A stretch of 64,000 nucleotides of DNA, taken from NCBI GenBank assembly GCA_002840155.1, contig PGZH01000006.1, positions 1-64,000 of the forward strand, read 5' to 3'. The first letter of the stretch is position 1. Each line of letters opens with the position of its first letter. The translations under genes and the position numbers were made by a program. The stretch comes from Gammaproteobacteria bacterium HGW-Gammaproteobacteria-13 (GTDB taxonomy: Bacteria; Pseudomonadota; Gammaproteobacteria; Pseudomonadales; Pseudomonadaceae). The notes under the pieces were generated by a model, which saw only the letters and a program-made list of their open reading frames with translations, had not been told where the DNA came from and made no database searches. Below are positions 10,729 through 20,571 of the stretch, in pieces.

Positions 10729-11520
10729 ATGACCCGTTACGCGCTTATCACTGGAGCCTCCAGCGGTATTGGCCTGGCCCTGGCCGAAGCACTGGCTCGG
10801 CGTGGCCGCAATCTGATTCTGGTGGCGCGCCAGCGCGACGCGCTGGAAAGCATTGCCTGCGAGCTGACGCAACGTTTTTCCGTAGAGGTGCTGTTCCGCG
10901 TCTGCGACCTCAGCCAGCCGCTGCAGGTCAGCGGCCTGCTGCATGAGCTGGAGCAAGGTGAGCGCAGTATCGACCTGCTGATAAACAACGCCGGCATCGG
11001 CACCTCAGGCGCTTACGTGGCTCAGGACTGGGCGCGCGAACAGCAACTGATCGAACTGAATATCCTGGCACTCGCCCGCCTCTGCCACGCCATCGGCACC
11101 ATCATGGCCGGCCAAGGCAGCGGGCAGATTCTCAACGTCGCCTCGGTTGCCGGCTTTCAGCCAGGCCCGGGCATGAGCAACTACTACGCAAGCAAGGCCT
11201 ACGTGCTGCACTTTTCCGAAGGCCTGCGCGAAGAGCTGAAAGAGTACGGCGTTAAAGTCTCCGCACTCTGCCCGGGGCCAACCCGCAGCGCGTTTTTCCG
11301 CACGGCACGCATGAACAGTGATGCGCTACAGGGCAGCAAGCTGATGATGAGCGCCGAAGAAGTGGCCCTGATCACCGTCAAGGCGCTGGAGAAAAACCGC
11401 GCGATCATCATCCCCGGCTGGCGTAACCGCTTGCTAGCCCTCAGCCCTAGGCTAGGGCCGCGCTGGCTGGTACGGCGCATCAGCGCACGGCTCAATCGCC
11501 AGTTCGGCAAGCCAATCTAA
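10729..11520 (+). CDS. Short-chain dehydrogenase/reductase
   Basis: Classical SDR oxidoreductase of 263 aa. It shows the NAD(P) motif TGASSGIG (residues 8-15), the structural NNAG motif and the catalytic YxxxK as YYASK with an upstream serine. The Arg-rich stretch after the dinucleotide fold (ARRGRN) favours NADPH. The ATG at 10729 has a GGAGA ribosome-binding site; an upstream ATG at 10696 lies inside a hairpin and was not used. The substrate cannot be read; similar proteins are annotated YqjQ/DltE-like. Confidence 0.9.
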   Translation: MTRYALITGASSGIGLALAEALARRGRNLILVARQRDALESIACELTQRFSVEVLFRVCDLSQPLQVSGLLHELEQGERSIDLLINNAGIGTSGAYVAQDWAREQQLIELNILALARLCHAIGTIMAGQGSGQILNVASVAGFQPGPGMSNYYASKAYVLHFSEGLREELKEYGVKVSALCPGPTRSAFFRTARMNSDALQGSKLMMSAEEVALITVKALEKNRAIIIPGWRNRLLALSPRLGPRWLVRRISARLNRQFGKPI

Positions 11521-11529
11521 GCGGCTGCT

Positions 11530-13011
11530 TTAACCTGCATTGACCGTGCGCCCATCCGCCCAGGCGCGCAGGGCGGCAAGGTCTTCGGCCATCACTACCG
11601 ACAGCGGCGCGGTGCTTTGGATGCTCTGCAGCAGCAATGCCTGATTGACCGCTTGCTGCTGGGCTTGTGCGGCATACAGAGCACTGACCACCGCCTGCTC
11701 GATTTCCGCGCCGGAAAAACCATCGCAAGCCGCTGCCAGTTGCGTCAGATCGAAGCCCGTCACTTCCAGCTCACGCCGCGCCAGATGAATCCGGAAGATC
11801 TCGGCACGCACCGCCGCATCCGGCAGGTCGACAAAGAACAGCTCATCGAAACGCCCCTTGCGCACCAGCTCTGGCGGTAGCCGTGAAATCACGTTGGCGG
11901 TGGCCACCATAAAGACCGGCGCCTTGCGCTCGGCCATCCAGGTCAGCAGGGTGCCGAGTACCCGCTGGCTGACGCCACCATCGTGATCACCACTGGCCAG
12001 GCCCTTCTCGATCTCATCCATCCACAGCACACAAGGCGCCATCTGCTCGGCAAGCTTCAAGGCTTCGCGCAGGTTGCGCTCGGTCTCGCCGAAGAACTTG
12101 TTGTACAGGCAGGCAAAGTCCAGGCGCAGCAGAGGCAAGCCCCACAGGCCGGCGATGGCCTTGGCGGCCAGGCTCTTGCCGCCGCCCTGTACGCCAACCA
12201 ACAGCACGCCCTTGGGCAGGTCGACACCTTTACCTTCAAGAAAGATGCTCTGCCGATCACCCAGCCAGCGCTTGAGATTGCTCAGCCCGCCGACCTCGGC
12301 GAAACGCGCGGTGTCGTACTCGAAACTCAACACGCCATCGAGATCGAGCAGCTTGAACTTGGTCTTGTTCAGCTCCGGCAGGTCTTCCTGAGTGATCGCG
12401 CCGTCATCGCAGATCACATTGCGCGCCAGCGCACGCGCCTCGGCATGACTGAGGCCACGCAGATTCTTCACCACCTGCTGCAAGGTGCGGTTATCGGTGC
12501 GCACCCGGGCATTGCGGTTGCGCGCACTCCAGGCAGTGGCCTCATCGCGCACGATGGCCAGCAGCTCTTCCTCGGAGGGCAGCGAAAGACTGAAGCGCGA
12601 GGCGTAGCGCTGCACTTCCGGCGGCAGTTTGCAGGCGTGGGAAACCAGCACCAGCGTCGGCTTGCTGGGCTGCTCGCTCATGGCGATTTCCTTGAGCAGG
12701 CGCACCAGCTTGGGGTTGTCCTCAAGAAACGGATGCAGATCGCACATCACATACAGCGTCGGCTGGGTGTCAGCTTTGATCAGACGCAGGGCGGTTTCCG
12801 GCTCCAGGGTGGCGCTATCGACGGGCTCCTGAATGGAAAACCCCACACGCTGCAAACCCTCGGTCACCGACCACAGCTGCAAGCCAAGACTGCGGCGCAC
12901 CGCCAGGCTAGTCAGGGTTTCCAGCACCCGCAGCTCATCCCAGGACTCGATCAGCACCAGCTTGGTCTTGGAATCCAGCACCAAGCCCAGATCATGAATA
13001 TCGTTTTTCAC
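11530..13011 (-). CDS. AAA+ ATPase of the Ycf46 type
   Basis: A 493-aa single-AAA protein. An N-terminal domain of about 230 residues resembles a degenerate ATPase. A C-terminal AAA+ module follows with Walker A GVQGGGKS near residue 275, Walker B VLWMDEIE, a sensor-1 ATAN segment and an arginine finger region RKGRFDE. The layout matches the Ycf46 family of cyanobacteria and plastids, which is linked to photosynthesis or stress there; its role in pseudomonads is undefined. It is divergent from the HIT gene, with 57 nt between starts, and convergent with the SDR gene. Confidence 0.85.
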   Translation of the reverse strand: MKNDIHDLGLVLDSKTKLVLIESWDELRVLETLTSLAVRRSLGLQLWSVTEGLQRVGFSIQEPVDSATLEPETALRLIKADTQPTLYVMCDLHPFLEDNPKLVRLLKEIAMSEQPSKPTLVLVSHACKLPPEVQRYASRFSLSLPSEEELLAIVRDEATAWSARNRNARVRTDNRTLQQVVKNLRGLSHAEARALARNVICDDGAITQEDLPELNKTKFKLLDLDGVLSFEYDTARFAEVGGLSNLKRWLGDRQSIFLEGKGVDLPKGVLLVGVQGGGKSLAAKAIAGLWGLPLLRLDFACLYNKFFGETERNLREALKLAEQMAPCVLWMDEIEKGLASGDHDGGVSQRVLGTLLTWMAERKAPVFMVATANVISRLPPELVRKGRFDELFFVDLPDAAVRAEIFRIHLARRELEVTGFDLTQLAAACDGFSGAEIEQAVVSALYAAQAQQQAVNQALLLQSIQSTAPLSVVMAEDLAALRAWADGRTVNAG

Positions 13012-13068
13012 CCACGCTCCTTGTCCACTAAACTCGGGCCTCGTTAAATACCGGCCAGGAGACTGTCC

Positions 13069-13407
13069 ATGGACTGTCTATTTTGCAAGATCGTCGCTGG
13101 TGCAATACCGGCGCGCAAGCTTTATGAAGACGATCAGGTGATTGCCTTTCACGATATCGGCCCGCAGGCACCGGTGCACTTTCTGGTTATCCCGAAAAAA
13201 CACATCAGCACCCTCAATGACCTGAGTGAGGCGGACAAGCCGCTGGCCGGGCATATTCTCTTCACCGCACAGCGTCTGGCCACGGAGCAAGGCTGCGAGG
13301 AAGGCTTTCGCGTGGTGATGAACTGCAATGACCTGGGCGGCCAGACGGTGCACCACATCCATATGCACGTACTGGGTCAGCGGCAGATGGCATGGCCACC
13401 GGGTTGA
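13069..13407 (+). CDS. HIT family nucleotide hydrolase (HinT-like)
   Basis: A 112-aa histidine-triad protein that probably hydrolyses adenosine phosphoramidates or related nucleotides. The triad is complete in HHIHMHVLG near the C-terminus and the N-terminal CLFCKIVAG segment is typical of HinT. A ribosome-binding AGGAG precedes the ATG. The 3' end overlaps the next gene's start by 16 nt. Confidence 0.93.
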   Translation: MDCLFCKIVAGAIPARKLYEDDQVIAFHDIGPQAPVHFLVIPKKHISTLNDLSEADKPLAGHILFTAQRLATEQGCEEGFRVVMNCNDLGGQTVHHIHMHVLGQRQMAWPPG

Positions 13408-14225
13408 GTCGTGCATTACTCGGCGCGCTGACCGTGCTCGCCCTGCTGATTGGCAATCCCGCGCACGCGCATACGCCTGGCAGCGTGTTCAGCGACGCCT
13501 TGCCCAAGGGCCAGCAAGGGCCGCAGCTGGTAGTAGTGCCCGCCGGACGTTATCTGCTGGGTGACCACAGCGGCCGTGGCAACCATAACGAGCGCCCGCT
13601 TACGCCCATCGAAATCAACCAGCCGTTCGCTATCGGCCGCTACGAAGTCAGCTTTGCCGACTGGCAGCACTACGCCGAAGCCACCGCCACAGCAATGCCG
13701 GACAACGAGGGCTGGGGGCTGTCGGCACAGCGACCGGTGATCCATGTGTCCTGGCATCAAGCCCAGGCCTACAGCCAATGGCTGTCGAAGGTCACCGGCC
13801 AGCGTTATCGGCTGCCCACCGAGGCCGAGTGGGAGTACGCTGCCCGCGCAAGCAGCACCAGCTATTACTGGTGGGGCGAGCAGCTCGACAGCCCGGAAAC
13901 CCGGCCGCGCGCGCATTGCCGTGGCTGCGCCACCTCGAGGCTGATTCAGAGCAAGACCGAGCGCGTTGGCCAGTTCGCCGCCAATGCCTTCGGTCTGCAT
14001 GACACCGCCGGTAATGTCTGGGAATGGACCGCCTCGCGCTTCGCCAACCCCTTCGACGGCAGCGAGCAACAGGCGGCCAGCCTGCTCGACAAAAGCCCGC
14101 GGGTGGTGCGCGGCGGCGCCTGGAACAGCGGCCCGAGCTACCTGCGCAGCAGCCAGCGCGATATGAAACAGCCGCAGCACAAGGACTATGCCCTGGGTTT
14201 TCGTGTGCTGCGCGAGCTACCCTGA
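13392..14225 (+). CDS. Exported SUMF1/formylglycine-generating enzyme-fold protein
   Basis: A 277-aa protein with a signal peptide (about residues 1-27, ending in AHA) and an FGE-sulfatase domain. Family segments include WHQAQAYSQWL, YRLPTEAEWEYAAR, NAFGLHDTAGNVWEWTAS and RVVRGGAWNS. The paired catalytic cysteines of true formylglycine enzymes are not clear, so it may be a structural or binding member of the fold. Its start lies inside the HIT gene, which suggests coupling or an imperfect start choice. Confidence 0.85.
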   Translation: MATGLSRALLGALTVLALLIGNPAHAHTPGSVFSDALPKGQQGPQLVVVPAGRYLLGDHSGRGNHNERPLTPIEINQPFAIGRYEVSFADWQHYAEATATAMPDNEGWGLSAQRPVIHVSWHQAQAYSQWLSKVTGQRYRLPTEAEWEYAARASSTSYYWWGEQLDSPETRPRAHCRGCATSRLIQSKTERVGQFAANAFGLHDTAGNVWEWTASRFANPFDGSEQQAASLLDKSPRVVRGGAWNSGPSYLRSSQRDMKQPQHKDYALGFRVLRELP

Positions 14226-14291
14226 TCTCGATCAAGCCGACGGCCAGTGTTTGCAGTAAACTGGCCGCCGTAGTCATCGCCGGAGGTCCCT

Positions 14292-14939
14292 ATGGCCAGC
14301 GAACGTCACTTTTCCCCCGTTGATCGCCTGTTACTGCAAGCCGATGCCGCGCTGCGCACTCTGCTGCCCTTTAGCGGCCAGCCAAGCCGGCCATCACCGG
14401 CCATCGTGCAACCAGAAGCCGAGCTGGACGAACAGCAGGCCCAGCATGTCGCCGGCTTGATGCGCATCAACCACACCGGCGAGGTTTGCGCCCAGGCGCT
14501 GTATCAGGGCCAGGCCCTGACTGCCAAGCTGCCCCAGGTGCGCAAAGCCATGGAGCATGCCGCCGATGAAGAAATCGACCATCTGGCCTGGTGTGAGCAG
14601 CGTATCCGCCAGCTGGGCAGCCAGCCGAGTATTCTCAATCCGTTGTTCTACGGTTTGTCCTTTGGTGTCGGCGCGGCCGCCGGGCTGATCAGCGACAAGA
14701 TCAGCCTAGGCTTTGTTGCCGCCACCGAAGATCAGGTGGTCAAACACCTCGATGAACACCTGCAGCAGATTCCGCTGGAAGACCAGAAATCCCGCGCGAT
14801 TCTCGAACAGATGCGCGTCGATGAAGAGCAGCATGCCTGCAACGCCCTGGATGCCGGCGGCCTGCGCTTCCCGGCGCCGGTGAAGTTCGGCATGAGCTTG
14901 CTGGCCAAGGTGATGACCAGAACTACCTACCGCGTATAG
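14292..14939 (+). CDS. coq7: 2-nonaprenyl-3-methyl-6-methoxy-1,4-benzoquinol hydroxylase Coq7
   Basis: Di-iron monooxygenase of ubiquinone synthesis, used in many pseudomonads instead of UbiF. The 215-aa protein shows the ferritin-like iron ligands in [25 protein letters not shown] and DEEQHACNA, and a hydrophobic middle helix for membrane association. GGAGG precedes the ATG. A strong terminator follows. Confidence 0.96.
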   Translation: MASERHFSPVDRLLLQADAALRTLLPFSGQPSRPSPAIVQPEAELDEQQAQHVAGLMRINHTGEVCAQALYQGQALTAKLPQVRKAMEHAADEEIDHLAWCEQRIRQLGSQPSILNPLFYGLSFGVGAAAGLISDKISLGFVAATEDQVVKHLDEHLQQIPLEDQKSRAILEQMRVDEEQHACNALDAGGLRFPAPVKFGMSLLAKVMTRTTYRV

Positions 14940-14958
14940 AACTGAATCGCAGGCACAG

Positions 14959-14983
14959 AAAAGGGCACCGAGGTGCCCTTTTT
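14959..14983. terminator. Terminator between convergent coq7 and OsmC genes
   Basis: A 10-bp stem (14959-14968 with 14973-14982) closes a CGAG loop and ends in a T run on the plus strand; the A run on the other side lets it work both ways. Confidence 0.88.
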
Positions 14984-15008
14984 CATGTCCCGAGCTATCT
15001 GCAACCGC

Positions 15009-15434
15009 TTACTCGCCCAGCTCGATAATCTCGTAGTCGTGGGTGATCTCGACGCCGCCGCGCCCCAGCATGATCGAGGCCGAACAGTATTTCTCGGCCG
15101 ACAGCTCAACCGCACGCTTGACCTGAGCCTCCTTCAAGCCACGACCCTTGACCACGAAGTGCAGGTGAATCTTGGTGAATACCTTGGGCTCTTCGCTGGC
15201 GCGTTCAGCTTCCAGAAAGGCTTCACAGCTCTCTACCGCCTGGCGGGATTTTTTCAGGATGCTGACCACATCGAAATTGCTGCAACCGCCCAAACCGATC
15301 AACACCATCTCCATCGGGCGCACACCCAGGTTGCGTCCACCGCTCTCTGGCGGGCCGTCCATTACCACCGCATGGCCGCTGCCCGACTCACCGATAAACA
15401 GGGCTTCGCCAGCCCACTGAATACGCGCTTTCAT
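15009..15434 (-). CDS. OsmC family protein (YhfA-like)
   Basis: A 141-aa OsmC/Ohr-fold protein. The two cysteines typical of the peroxidase members are visible in LGGCSNFDV and SAEKYCSAS. Sequence layout resembles E. coli YhfA rather than Ohr. In Pseudomonas and E. coli such a gene lies beside crp/vfr, as here, where it is divergent from vfr across 233 nt. It probably reduces organic peroxides, but the electron donor is unknown. Confidence 0.9.
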   Translation of the reverse strand: MKARIQWAGEALFIGESGSGHAVVMDGPPESGGRNLGVRPMEMVLIGLGGCSNFDVVSILKKSRQAVESCEAFLEAERASEEPKVFTKIHLHFVVKGRGLKEAQVKRAVELSAEKYCSASIMLGRGGVEITHDYEIIELGE

Positions 15435-15558
15435 TACTCGGGCTCCGCTGTTAAAAAGGAAAGCAGCTTAGCACAGCACCGTTACAAGCTCTTTGGGTGC
15501 CAAGAGAGCCAAAAGCTCGCCGCTGAGTGTTAGCCAAGTCGCAAAACAACACCTAGTC

Positions 15559-15587
15559 TTGGACTGGTGGTTAAGCTGATAGCTAAT
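15559..15587 (+). promoter_or_regulatory. Candidate vfr promoter
   Basis: TTGGAC (15559-15564) and GCTAAT (15582-15587) with a 17-nt spacer lie about 80 nt ahead of vfr in an AT-rich divergent region. Box matching only. Confidence 0.3.
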
Positions 15588-15667
15588 TACTGGCACACTT
15601 GTACAGATAACTATTATTAGAACTTCAGCCGCACAACGGCTTACCTTTATAAATTCGGGATTCAGGC

Positions 15668-16312
15668 ATGGTAGCTATTACCCTCACACCTAAAATAAAA
15701 AATCTCGACAAGCTTCTCGCGCATTGCCACCGCCGTCGCTACACCGCCAAGAGCACCATCATCTATGCGGGCGATCGCTGCGAAACGCTGTTCTTCATCG
15801 TCAAAGGGTCGGTCACTATCCTGATCGAAGACGATGATGGTCGTGAAATGATCATCGCTTACCTCAACTCCGGCGATTTCTTCGGAGAAATGGGCCTGTT
15901 CGAGAAGGACGGCACCGAGAAAGAACGCAGCGCCTGGGTGCGCGCCAAGACCGAGTGCGAAGTGGCGGAGCTGAGCTACGCCAAGTTCCGCGAGCTGACT
16001 CAGCAGGACCCGGACATTCTCTATGCCCTGGGCAGCCAGATGGCCGAACGCCTGCGCAACACCACGCGCAAGGTTGGCGACCTGGCCTTTCTGGATGTCA
16101 CCGGCCGTGTTGCGCGCACCCTGCTCGATCTGTGCAAGCAGCCCGACGCCATGACGCACCCAGACGGCATGCAGATCAAGATCACCCGCCAGGAAATCGG
16201 CCGTATCGTCGGCTGTTCCCGCGAGATGGTTGGTCGCGTGCTCAAGGCCCTGGAAGAACAGGGCCTGGTCAACGTCAAAGGCAAAACCATGGTGGTCTTC
16301 GGCACGCGCTAA
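15668..16312 (+). CDS. vfr: cAMP-activated global regulator Vfr (CRP family)
   Basis: Homologue of E. coli CRP, controlling virulence, twitching and quorum genes in P. aeruginosa. The 214-aa product has a cyclic-nucleotide domain with the phosphate-binding [11 protein letters not shown] segment, a long C-helix, and a winged HTH with [20 protein letters not shown]. Its place beside trpC and opposite an OsmC gene is the conserved vfr locus. It ends at a strong palindromic terminator shared with trpC. Confidence 0.97.
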   Translation: MVAITLTPKIKNLDKLLAHCHRRRYTAKSTIIYAGDRCETLFFIVKGSVTILIEDDDGREMIIAYLNSGDFFGEMGLFEKDGTEKERSAWVRAKTECEVAELSYAKFRELTQQDPDILYALGSQMAERLRNTTRKVGDLAFLDVTGRVARTLLDLCKQPDAMTHPDGMQIKITRQEIGRIVGCSREMVGRVLKALEEQGLVNVKGKTMVVFGTR

Positions 16313-16325
16313 ATCGCATGCTGTA

Positions 16326-16365
16326 GCCGTAAAAAAGCCGACGCATGCGTCGGCTTTTTTACGGC
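16326..16365. terminator. 40-nt perfect palindromic bidirectional terminator
   Basis: 16326-16345 is the exact reverse complement of 16346-16365. The core stem is GC-rich (GCCGACGCA), flanked by A6 and T6, so it ends both vfr and the convergent trpC. Confidence 0.93.
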
Positions 16366-16374
16366 TTGGTGGTA

Positions 16375-17211
16375 TCAGTCCACATCAGGCGCAGCAATCA
16401 CCCGCTTGCGCTCGGGGAAGAACAAACGCTCCAGCTCAGCCCCCGGATTATCAGCGCGCATAAACGCCTCGCCGACCAGAAAGGCATACACCTCGCTGAT
16501 TTCCATCAACTCGACATCGGCACGGTTGAGGATGCCGCTCTCGGTCACCACCAGACGATCACGAGGAATCCGTGGCAGCAGGTCGAGGGTGGTTTCCAAG
16601 CTGAGTTCGAAGGTGTGCAGGTTGCGGTTGTTGATACCCACCAGCGGCGTATCCAGAGTTTTCAGTGCACGCTCCAGCTCATCGCCGTCGTGCACCTCCA
16701 CCAGCACATCGAGATCGAATGCCCTGGCAGTCGCCGCCAACTCGGCCATTTGCGCGTCTTCCAGCGCCGAGACGATCAGTAGCACGCAATCGGCACCCAA
16801 GGCGCGGGCTTCAACGATCTGATAGGGATCGATCATAAAGTCCTTGCGGATCACCGGTAGCGAGCAGGCCGCACGGGCTTCCTGCAGGTAGCGATCCGCG
16901 CCCTGAAAGAAGTCGACATCGGTCAGCACCGACAGACAGGTGGCACCACCGTTCTGGTAGCTCTGGGCAATTTCCGCCGGGACGAAGTTTTCGCGCAGCA
17001 CGCCCTTGCTCGGCGAGGCCTTCTTGATCTCGGCGATCACCGCCGGCTGCTTGCGCTTGACCTGGCTGATCAGCGCTTCGGCAAAACCGCGCACCGGATC
17101 AGCACTGCGAGCTTGCTGCTCGATTTCAGCCAGGCTGACGATACTGCGGCGAGCCGCCACTTCCTCAGCCTTGCGCGCGAGAATTTTCTCCAGAACGGTT
17201 GGAATACTCAC
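16375..17211 (-). CDS. trpC: Indole-3-glycerol-phosphate synthase
   Basis: TIM-barrel enzyme that closes the indole ring in tryptophan synthesis. The 278-aa product has the family segments [13 protein letters not shown] (catalytic Lys), [11 protein letters not shown] and the late VTESGI phosphate-binding loop. It is monofunctional, with no TrpF domain. Its start overlaps trpD by 4 nt. Last gene of the trpEGDC cluster. Confidence 0.97.
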   Translation of the reverse strand: MSIPTVLEKILARKAEEVAARRSIVSLAEIEQQARSADPVRGFAEALISQVKRKQPAVIAEIKKASPSKGVLRENFVPAEIAQSYQNGGATCLSVLTDVDFFQGADRYLQEARAACSLPVIRKDFMIDPYQIVEARALGADCVLLIVSALEDAQMAELAATARAFDLDVLVEVHDGDELERALKTLDTPLVGINNRNLHTFELSLETTLDLLPRIPRDRLVVTESGILNRADVELMEISEVYAFLVGEAFMRADNPGAELERLFFPERKRVIAAPDVD

Positions 17212-18257
17212 CCGGCATTCTCCTCTTTGAATACGGCGGTAAAGGACACCAACTCCTGCAATTTCTCCCAGGCCAACCCGGTGTGCAAGGCGTCATGGGC
17301 CAGTTGCACGCCTTCTTTGAGGCTAGCAGCCAGGTCAGCCGCATACAGCGCTGCGCCGGCATTCAGCACGATCATATCGGCGGCCTTCTGCCCGGCTTCG
17401 GTCTTGCGCTTGCTCAGGGCATCGCGGATCAGCGCCAGCGACGCCTCCGGGCTTTCCACCGCCAGGCCAATCAGGCTCTGGCTCTTCAGACCGAGGTCTT
17501 CCGGCAGCACTTCATATTCACTGATCTGGCCATCCTTCAATTCCGCCACATGGGTCGCAGCGGCCAGGCTGAACTCATCCAGGCCATCACGCGAATGCAC
17601 CACAAGAATGTGCTGGCTGCCTAAACGCTTGAGCACTTCGGCCAGCGGCCGGCACAGCGCCTGGCTGAACACGCCGACCACCTGATGCTTGACCCCGGCC
17701 GGGTTGGTCAGCGGGCCGAGCATATTGAAGATGGTGCGCAGGCCCAGCTCGCGGCGCGGTACGGCGGCGTACTTCATTGCCGAATGATGCACCTGGGCAA
17801 ACATAAAACCGACCCCGACGTTCTCGATGCAGCGCGCCACCTGCTCCGGCGTCAGGCTCAGGTAGATACCGGCAGCCTCAAGCAGATCGGCACTGCCGCT
17901 CTTGCCGGATACTGCACGGTTACCGTGCTTGGCCACCTTGCCGCCAGCGGCGGCGACGACAAAGCTCGCAGCGGTCGACACGTTGAAGATATTCGCGCCA
18001 TCGCCACCGGTGCCAACCACGTCGACCACGTGGTCGAGGGTCTGCAGGTGCACATGGCTGGCCAGCTCACGCATCACCGAGACCGCACCGACGATTTCGT
18101 CGATGGTCTCGCTCTTCATGCGCATGCCCATCAGGAAGGCGCCGATCTGCGCATCCGTGCACTGGCCGGTCATGATCTCGCGCATCACGCTCTGCATTTC
18201 TTCGGTCGACAGATCGAGCTGGCTGACCACCCGATTGAGGGCTTCCTTGATATTCAT
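17208..18257 (-). CDS. trpD: Anthranilate phosphoribosyltransferase
   Basis: Transfers phosphoribose from PRPP to anthranilate. The 349-aa product has the PRPP-binding loop [14 protein letters not shown] near residue 82, the KHGNRAVS segment and a helical N-terminal domain. It shares one base with the trpG stop (TGATG) and overlaps trpC, so trpG, trpD and trpC are translationally coupled. Confidence 0.97.
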   Translation of the reverse strand: MNIKEALNRVVSQLDLSTEEMQSVMREIMTGQCTDAQIGAFLMGMRMKSETIDEIVGAVSVMRELASHVHLQTLDHVVDVVGTGGDGANIFNVSTAASFVVAAAGGKVAKHGNRAVSGKSGSADLLEAAGIYLSLTPEQVARCIENVGVGFMFAQVHHSAMKYAAVPRRELGLRTIFNMLGPLTNPAGVKHQVVGVFSQALCRPLAEVLKRLGSQHILVVHSRDGLDEFSLAAATHVAELKDGQISEYEVLPEDLGLKSQSLIGLAVESPEASLALIRDALSKRKTEAGQKAADMIVLNAGAALYAADLAASLKEGVQLAHDALHTGLAWEKLQELVSFTAVFKEENAG

Positions 18258-18850
18258 CAGCGCAGGCCTCCTTGTTGTTTGAGGAAGTTGGCAAACAGCT
18301 CATGGCCCTGTTCGGTAAGAATCGACTCAGGGTGGAACTGCACGCCCTCGATATGCAGGGTCTTGTGGCGCAGGCCCATAATTTCGTCCACCGAGCCATC
18401 CTCGTGCTGAGTCCAGGCGGTGATTTCCAGGCAGTCCGGCAGGGTTTCGCGCTTGACCACCAAGGAATGGTAGCGGGTCACCGTCAGCGGGTTGTTCAGG
18501 CCGGCAAATACGCCCAGGTTCTTATGGAACACCGGACTGGTCTTGCCGTGCATCACCTGACGTGCACGCACTACATCGCCGCCGAAGGCCTGACCGATAC
18601 TCTGGTGGCCGAGGCACACGCCGAGAATCGGCAGCTTGCCGGCAAAGTGCAGGATGGCCTCGATGGACACCCCGGCTTCGGTCGGCGTGCAAGGACCGGG
18701 CGAGACCACAATACGTTCGGGCTGCAGCGCTTCGATCTCGGCAATCGACAGTTCGTCGTTGCGGATCACGTGCACATCGGCGCCCAGCTCACCCAGGTAC
18801 TGCACCACGTTGTAGGTGAAGGAGTCGTAGTTATCGATCATCAAAAGCAT
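18257..18850 (-). CDS. trpG: Anthranilate synthase component II (glutamine amidotransferase)
   Basis: Supplies ammonia from glutamine to TrpE. The 197-aa class I amidotransferase shows the oxyanion segment SPGPCTP, the nucleophile C79 in GVCLGHQ, and the His-Glu pair in FHPES. The ATG at 18850 ([11 protein letters not shown]) is the family start; a longer upstream reading was rejected. Only 11 nt separate it from the trpE stop. Confidence 0.97.
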   Translation of the reverse strand: MLLMIDNYDSFTYNVVQYLGELGADVHVIRNDELSIAEIEALQPERIVVSPGPCTPTEAGVSIEAILHFAGKLPILGVCLGHQSIGQAFGGDVVRARQVMHGKTSPVFHKNLGVFAGLNNPLTVTRYHSLVVKRETLPDCLEITAWTQHEDGSVDEIMGLRHKTLHIEGVQFHPESILTEQGHELFANFLKQQGGLR

Positions 18851-18861
18851 GGCGCAACCCC

Positions 18862-20340
18862 TTATTCGGCAGTCTGTTCGGCGAGGGCGACGGCGCGGAA
18901 CATGGCGCGACGCTTGTTCAGGGTTTCTTCCCACTCCAGGGCCGGCACCGAGTCGGCAACAATGCCGGCACCGGCCTGCACGTGCAGCTCGCCGTCCTTG
19001 ATTACCGCGGTGCGGATGGCGATGGCGGTGTCCATATTGCCGTTCCAGGCCAGGTAGCCCACCGCGCCGCCGTAAACGCCACGCTTGACCGGCTCCAGCT
19101 CGTCGATAATTTCCATCGCGCGGATCTTCGGCGCACCGGACAGGGTGCCAGCCGGCAGAATGGCGCGCAGGGCGTCCATCGCGGTCAGACCCTGCTTGAG
19201 CTGGCCGGTAACGTTGGAAACGATATGCATCACGTTGGAATAGCGCTCGATCACCATCTTCTCGGTGAGCTTGACGCTACCGGTGCTGGCCACCCGACCG
19301 ACGTCGTTGCGGCCCAGGTCGATCAGCATCAGGTGCTCGGCGACTTCCTTGGCATCGGACAGCAGGTCCTCTTCCAGGGCCAGGTCGGCTTCTTCGCTGG
19401 CACCACGCGGGCGGGTGCCGGCAATCGGACGCACTGTGACCAGACCATCCTCCAGACGCACCAGCACTTCTGGCGAGCTGCCGACCACATGGAAGTCGCC
19501 GAAGTTGAAGAAGTACATATAGGGCGTTGGGTTGATGCAACGCAGCGCCCGGTACAGATCAATCGGCGCGGCCTTGAACGGGATCGACATGCGCTGGGAG
19601 ATCACCACCTGCATGCAGTCGCCGGCAAGGATGTACTCCTTGATCGCCTTGACCGCATTTTCGTAGTCATCACGCTTAAAGCTGGAAATGAAATCCGGCT
19701 CGGCACCCGCTGGCGCAGCCAGATCTACACCCAGGCGCGGAGTAATCGGCTGACGCAGCTTGTGCAGGATCTCCTGCAGGCGCGCCTGGCCCTGTTCCAG
19801 CGCATCGGCCTGGGCCGGGTCGGCAAGGACGATAGCGTGCATCTTGCCGGCCAGATTATCGAACACCACCACCGCATCGGACACCATCAGCAGGATGTCG
19901 GGCGTGCCCAATGCATCGGGATTTACGCCTTTGGCCAGCTTGGGCTCGACATAACGCACGCTGTCATAGCCGAAGTAGCCCACCAGGCCGCCGTTAAAGC
20001 GCGGCAGACCCGGCAGGGTTGGCACCTTGTAGCGCGCCTGGAACTGTTCGACAAAGGCCAGCGGATCTTCGCACTGATGGCGTTCAACCTCGACACCGTC
20101 GACGCTGATCAGTACTTCATGGCCATAAGCCCGCAGCACAGTGCGGGCCGGCAGGCCGATGATGGAGTAACGCCCCCACTTCTCGCCGCCTTGGACGGAT
20201 TCGAGCAGGTAGGTATTGGCCTCATCGGCCAGCTTCAGGTAGATCGACAGCGGAGTGTCGAAATCCACCAGGGTTTCGCAGGCAACAGGAATGCGGTTAT
20301 AGCCGGCAGCGGCTAAACGCAGAAATTCTTCGCGGGTCAT
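18862..20340 (-). CDS. trpE: Anthranilate synthase component I
   Basis: Converts chorismate to anthranilate with ammonia from TrpG. The 492-aa product has the N-terminal Trp feedback site [11 protein letters not shown] and the C-terminal chorismate-binding domain ([29 protein letters not shown]). The ATG at 20340 ([10 protein letters not shown]) has a GAGG ribosome-binding site and fits the family. An upstream leader peptide with Trp codons suggests attenuation. Confidence 0.97.
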   Translation of the reverse strand: MTREEFLRLAAAGYNRIPVACETLVDFDTPLSIYLKLADEANTYLLESVQGGEKWGRYSIIGLPARTVLRAYGHEVLISVDGVEVERHQCEDPLAFVEQFQARYKVPTLPGLPRFNGGLVGYFGYDSVRYVEPKLAKGVNPDALGTPDILLMVSDAVVVFDNLAGKMHAIVLADPAQADALEQGQARLQEILHKLRQPITPRLGVDLAAPAGAEPDFISSFKRDDYENAVKAIKEYILAGDCMQVVISQRMSIPFKAAPIDLYRALRCINPTPYMYFFNFGDFHVVGSSPEVLVRLEDGLVTVRPIAGTRPRGASEEADLALEEDLLSDAKEVAEHLMLIDLGRNDVGRVASTGSVKLTEKMVIERYSNVMHIVSNVTGQLKQGLTAMDALRAILPAGTLSGAPKIRAMEIIDELEPVKRGVYGGAVGYLAWNGNMDTAIAIRTAVIKDGELHVQAGAGIVADSVPALEWEETLNKRRAMFRAVALAEQTAE

Positions 20341-20383
20341 GAGCAGCCTCGTGGCTTGAGGTAATACGGTCGTGTGCAAACGC

Positions 20384-20397
20384 GCCGCCTAGGCGGC
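20384..20397 (-). promoter_or_regulatory. Putative trpE attenuator hairpin
   Basis: The 14-nt palindrome GCCGCCTAGGCGGC lies between the leader-peptide stop and trpE and is followed on the minus strand by GCGTTTGC. It may be the terminator or part of it; an overlapping hairpin (GGCGC-TG-GCGCC) lies in the end of the leader ORF. Confidence 0.55.
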
Positions 20398-20407
20398 CAA
20401 GATCAGG

Positions 20408-20491
20408 TCAGGGGCGCCAGCGCCAACGGGCCAGGGCCTTGATGATTTTCATGTCGGTGCTTGCCGACCAGCGCGTGCAGGTAACCACCAC
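20408..20491 (-). CDS. trpE leader peptide
   Basis: A 27-codon ORF begins with GTG at 20491, behind AAGAGAG, and ends 67 nt before trpE. The peptide has Trp at positions 8, 23 and 25, the last two in a TGG-CGC-TGG run (ARWRWRP) just before the stop. Three Trp codons in 27, placed next to hairpins ahead of trpE, is the classic layout for ribosome-mediated attenuation. Attenuation of trpE and trpGDC has been described for P. putida. A shorter version from the internal ATG at 20452 (14 aa) is possible but lacks a clear ribosome-binding site. Confidence 0.75.
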   Translation of the reverse strand: MVVTCTRWSASTDMKIIKALARWRWRP

Positions 20492-20571
20492 GAAGCTCTC
20501 TTAATTCAGGCGGGATTGAAGTTCGGCCACACTAGCGCAGGGCCGGAAGCGAATCAACCCGCAAGCCCCGG

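Noticed and set aside
15588-15610. RpoN (-24/-12) promoter ahead of vfr
   Set aside because: TGGCAC is present but the matching TTGC element at the right spacing is missing.
18982-20316. 444-codon frame opposite trpE
   Set aside because: Antisense shadow of a gene with intact catalytic motifs; no ribosome-binding site or family resemblance.
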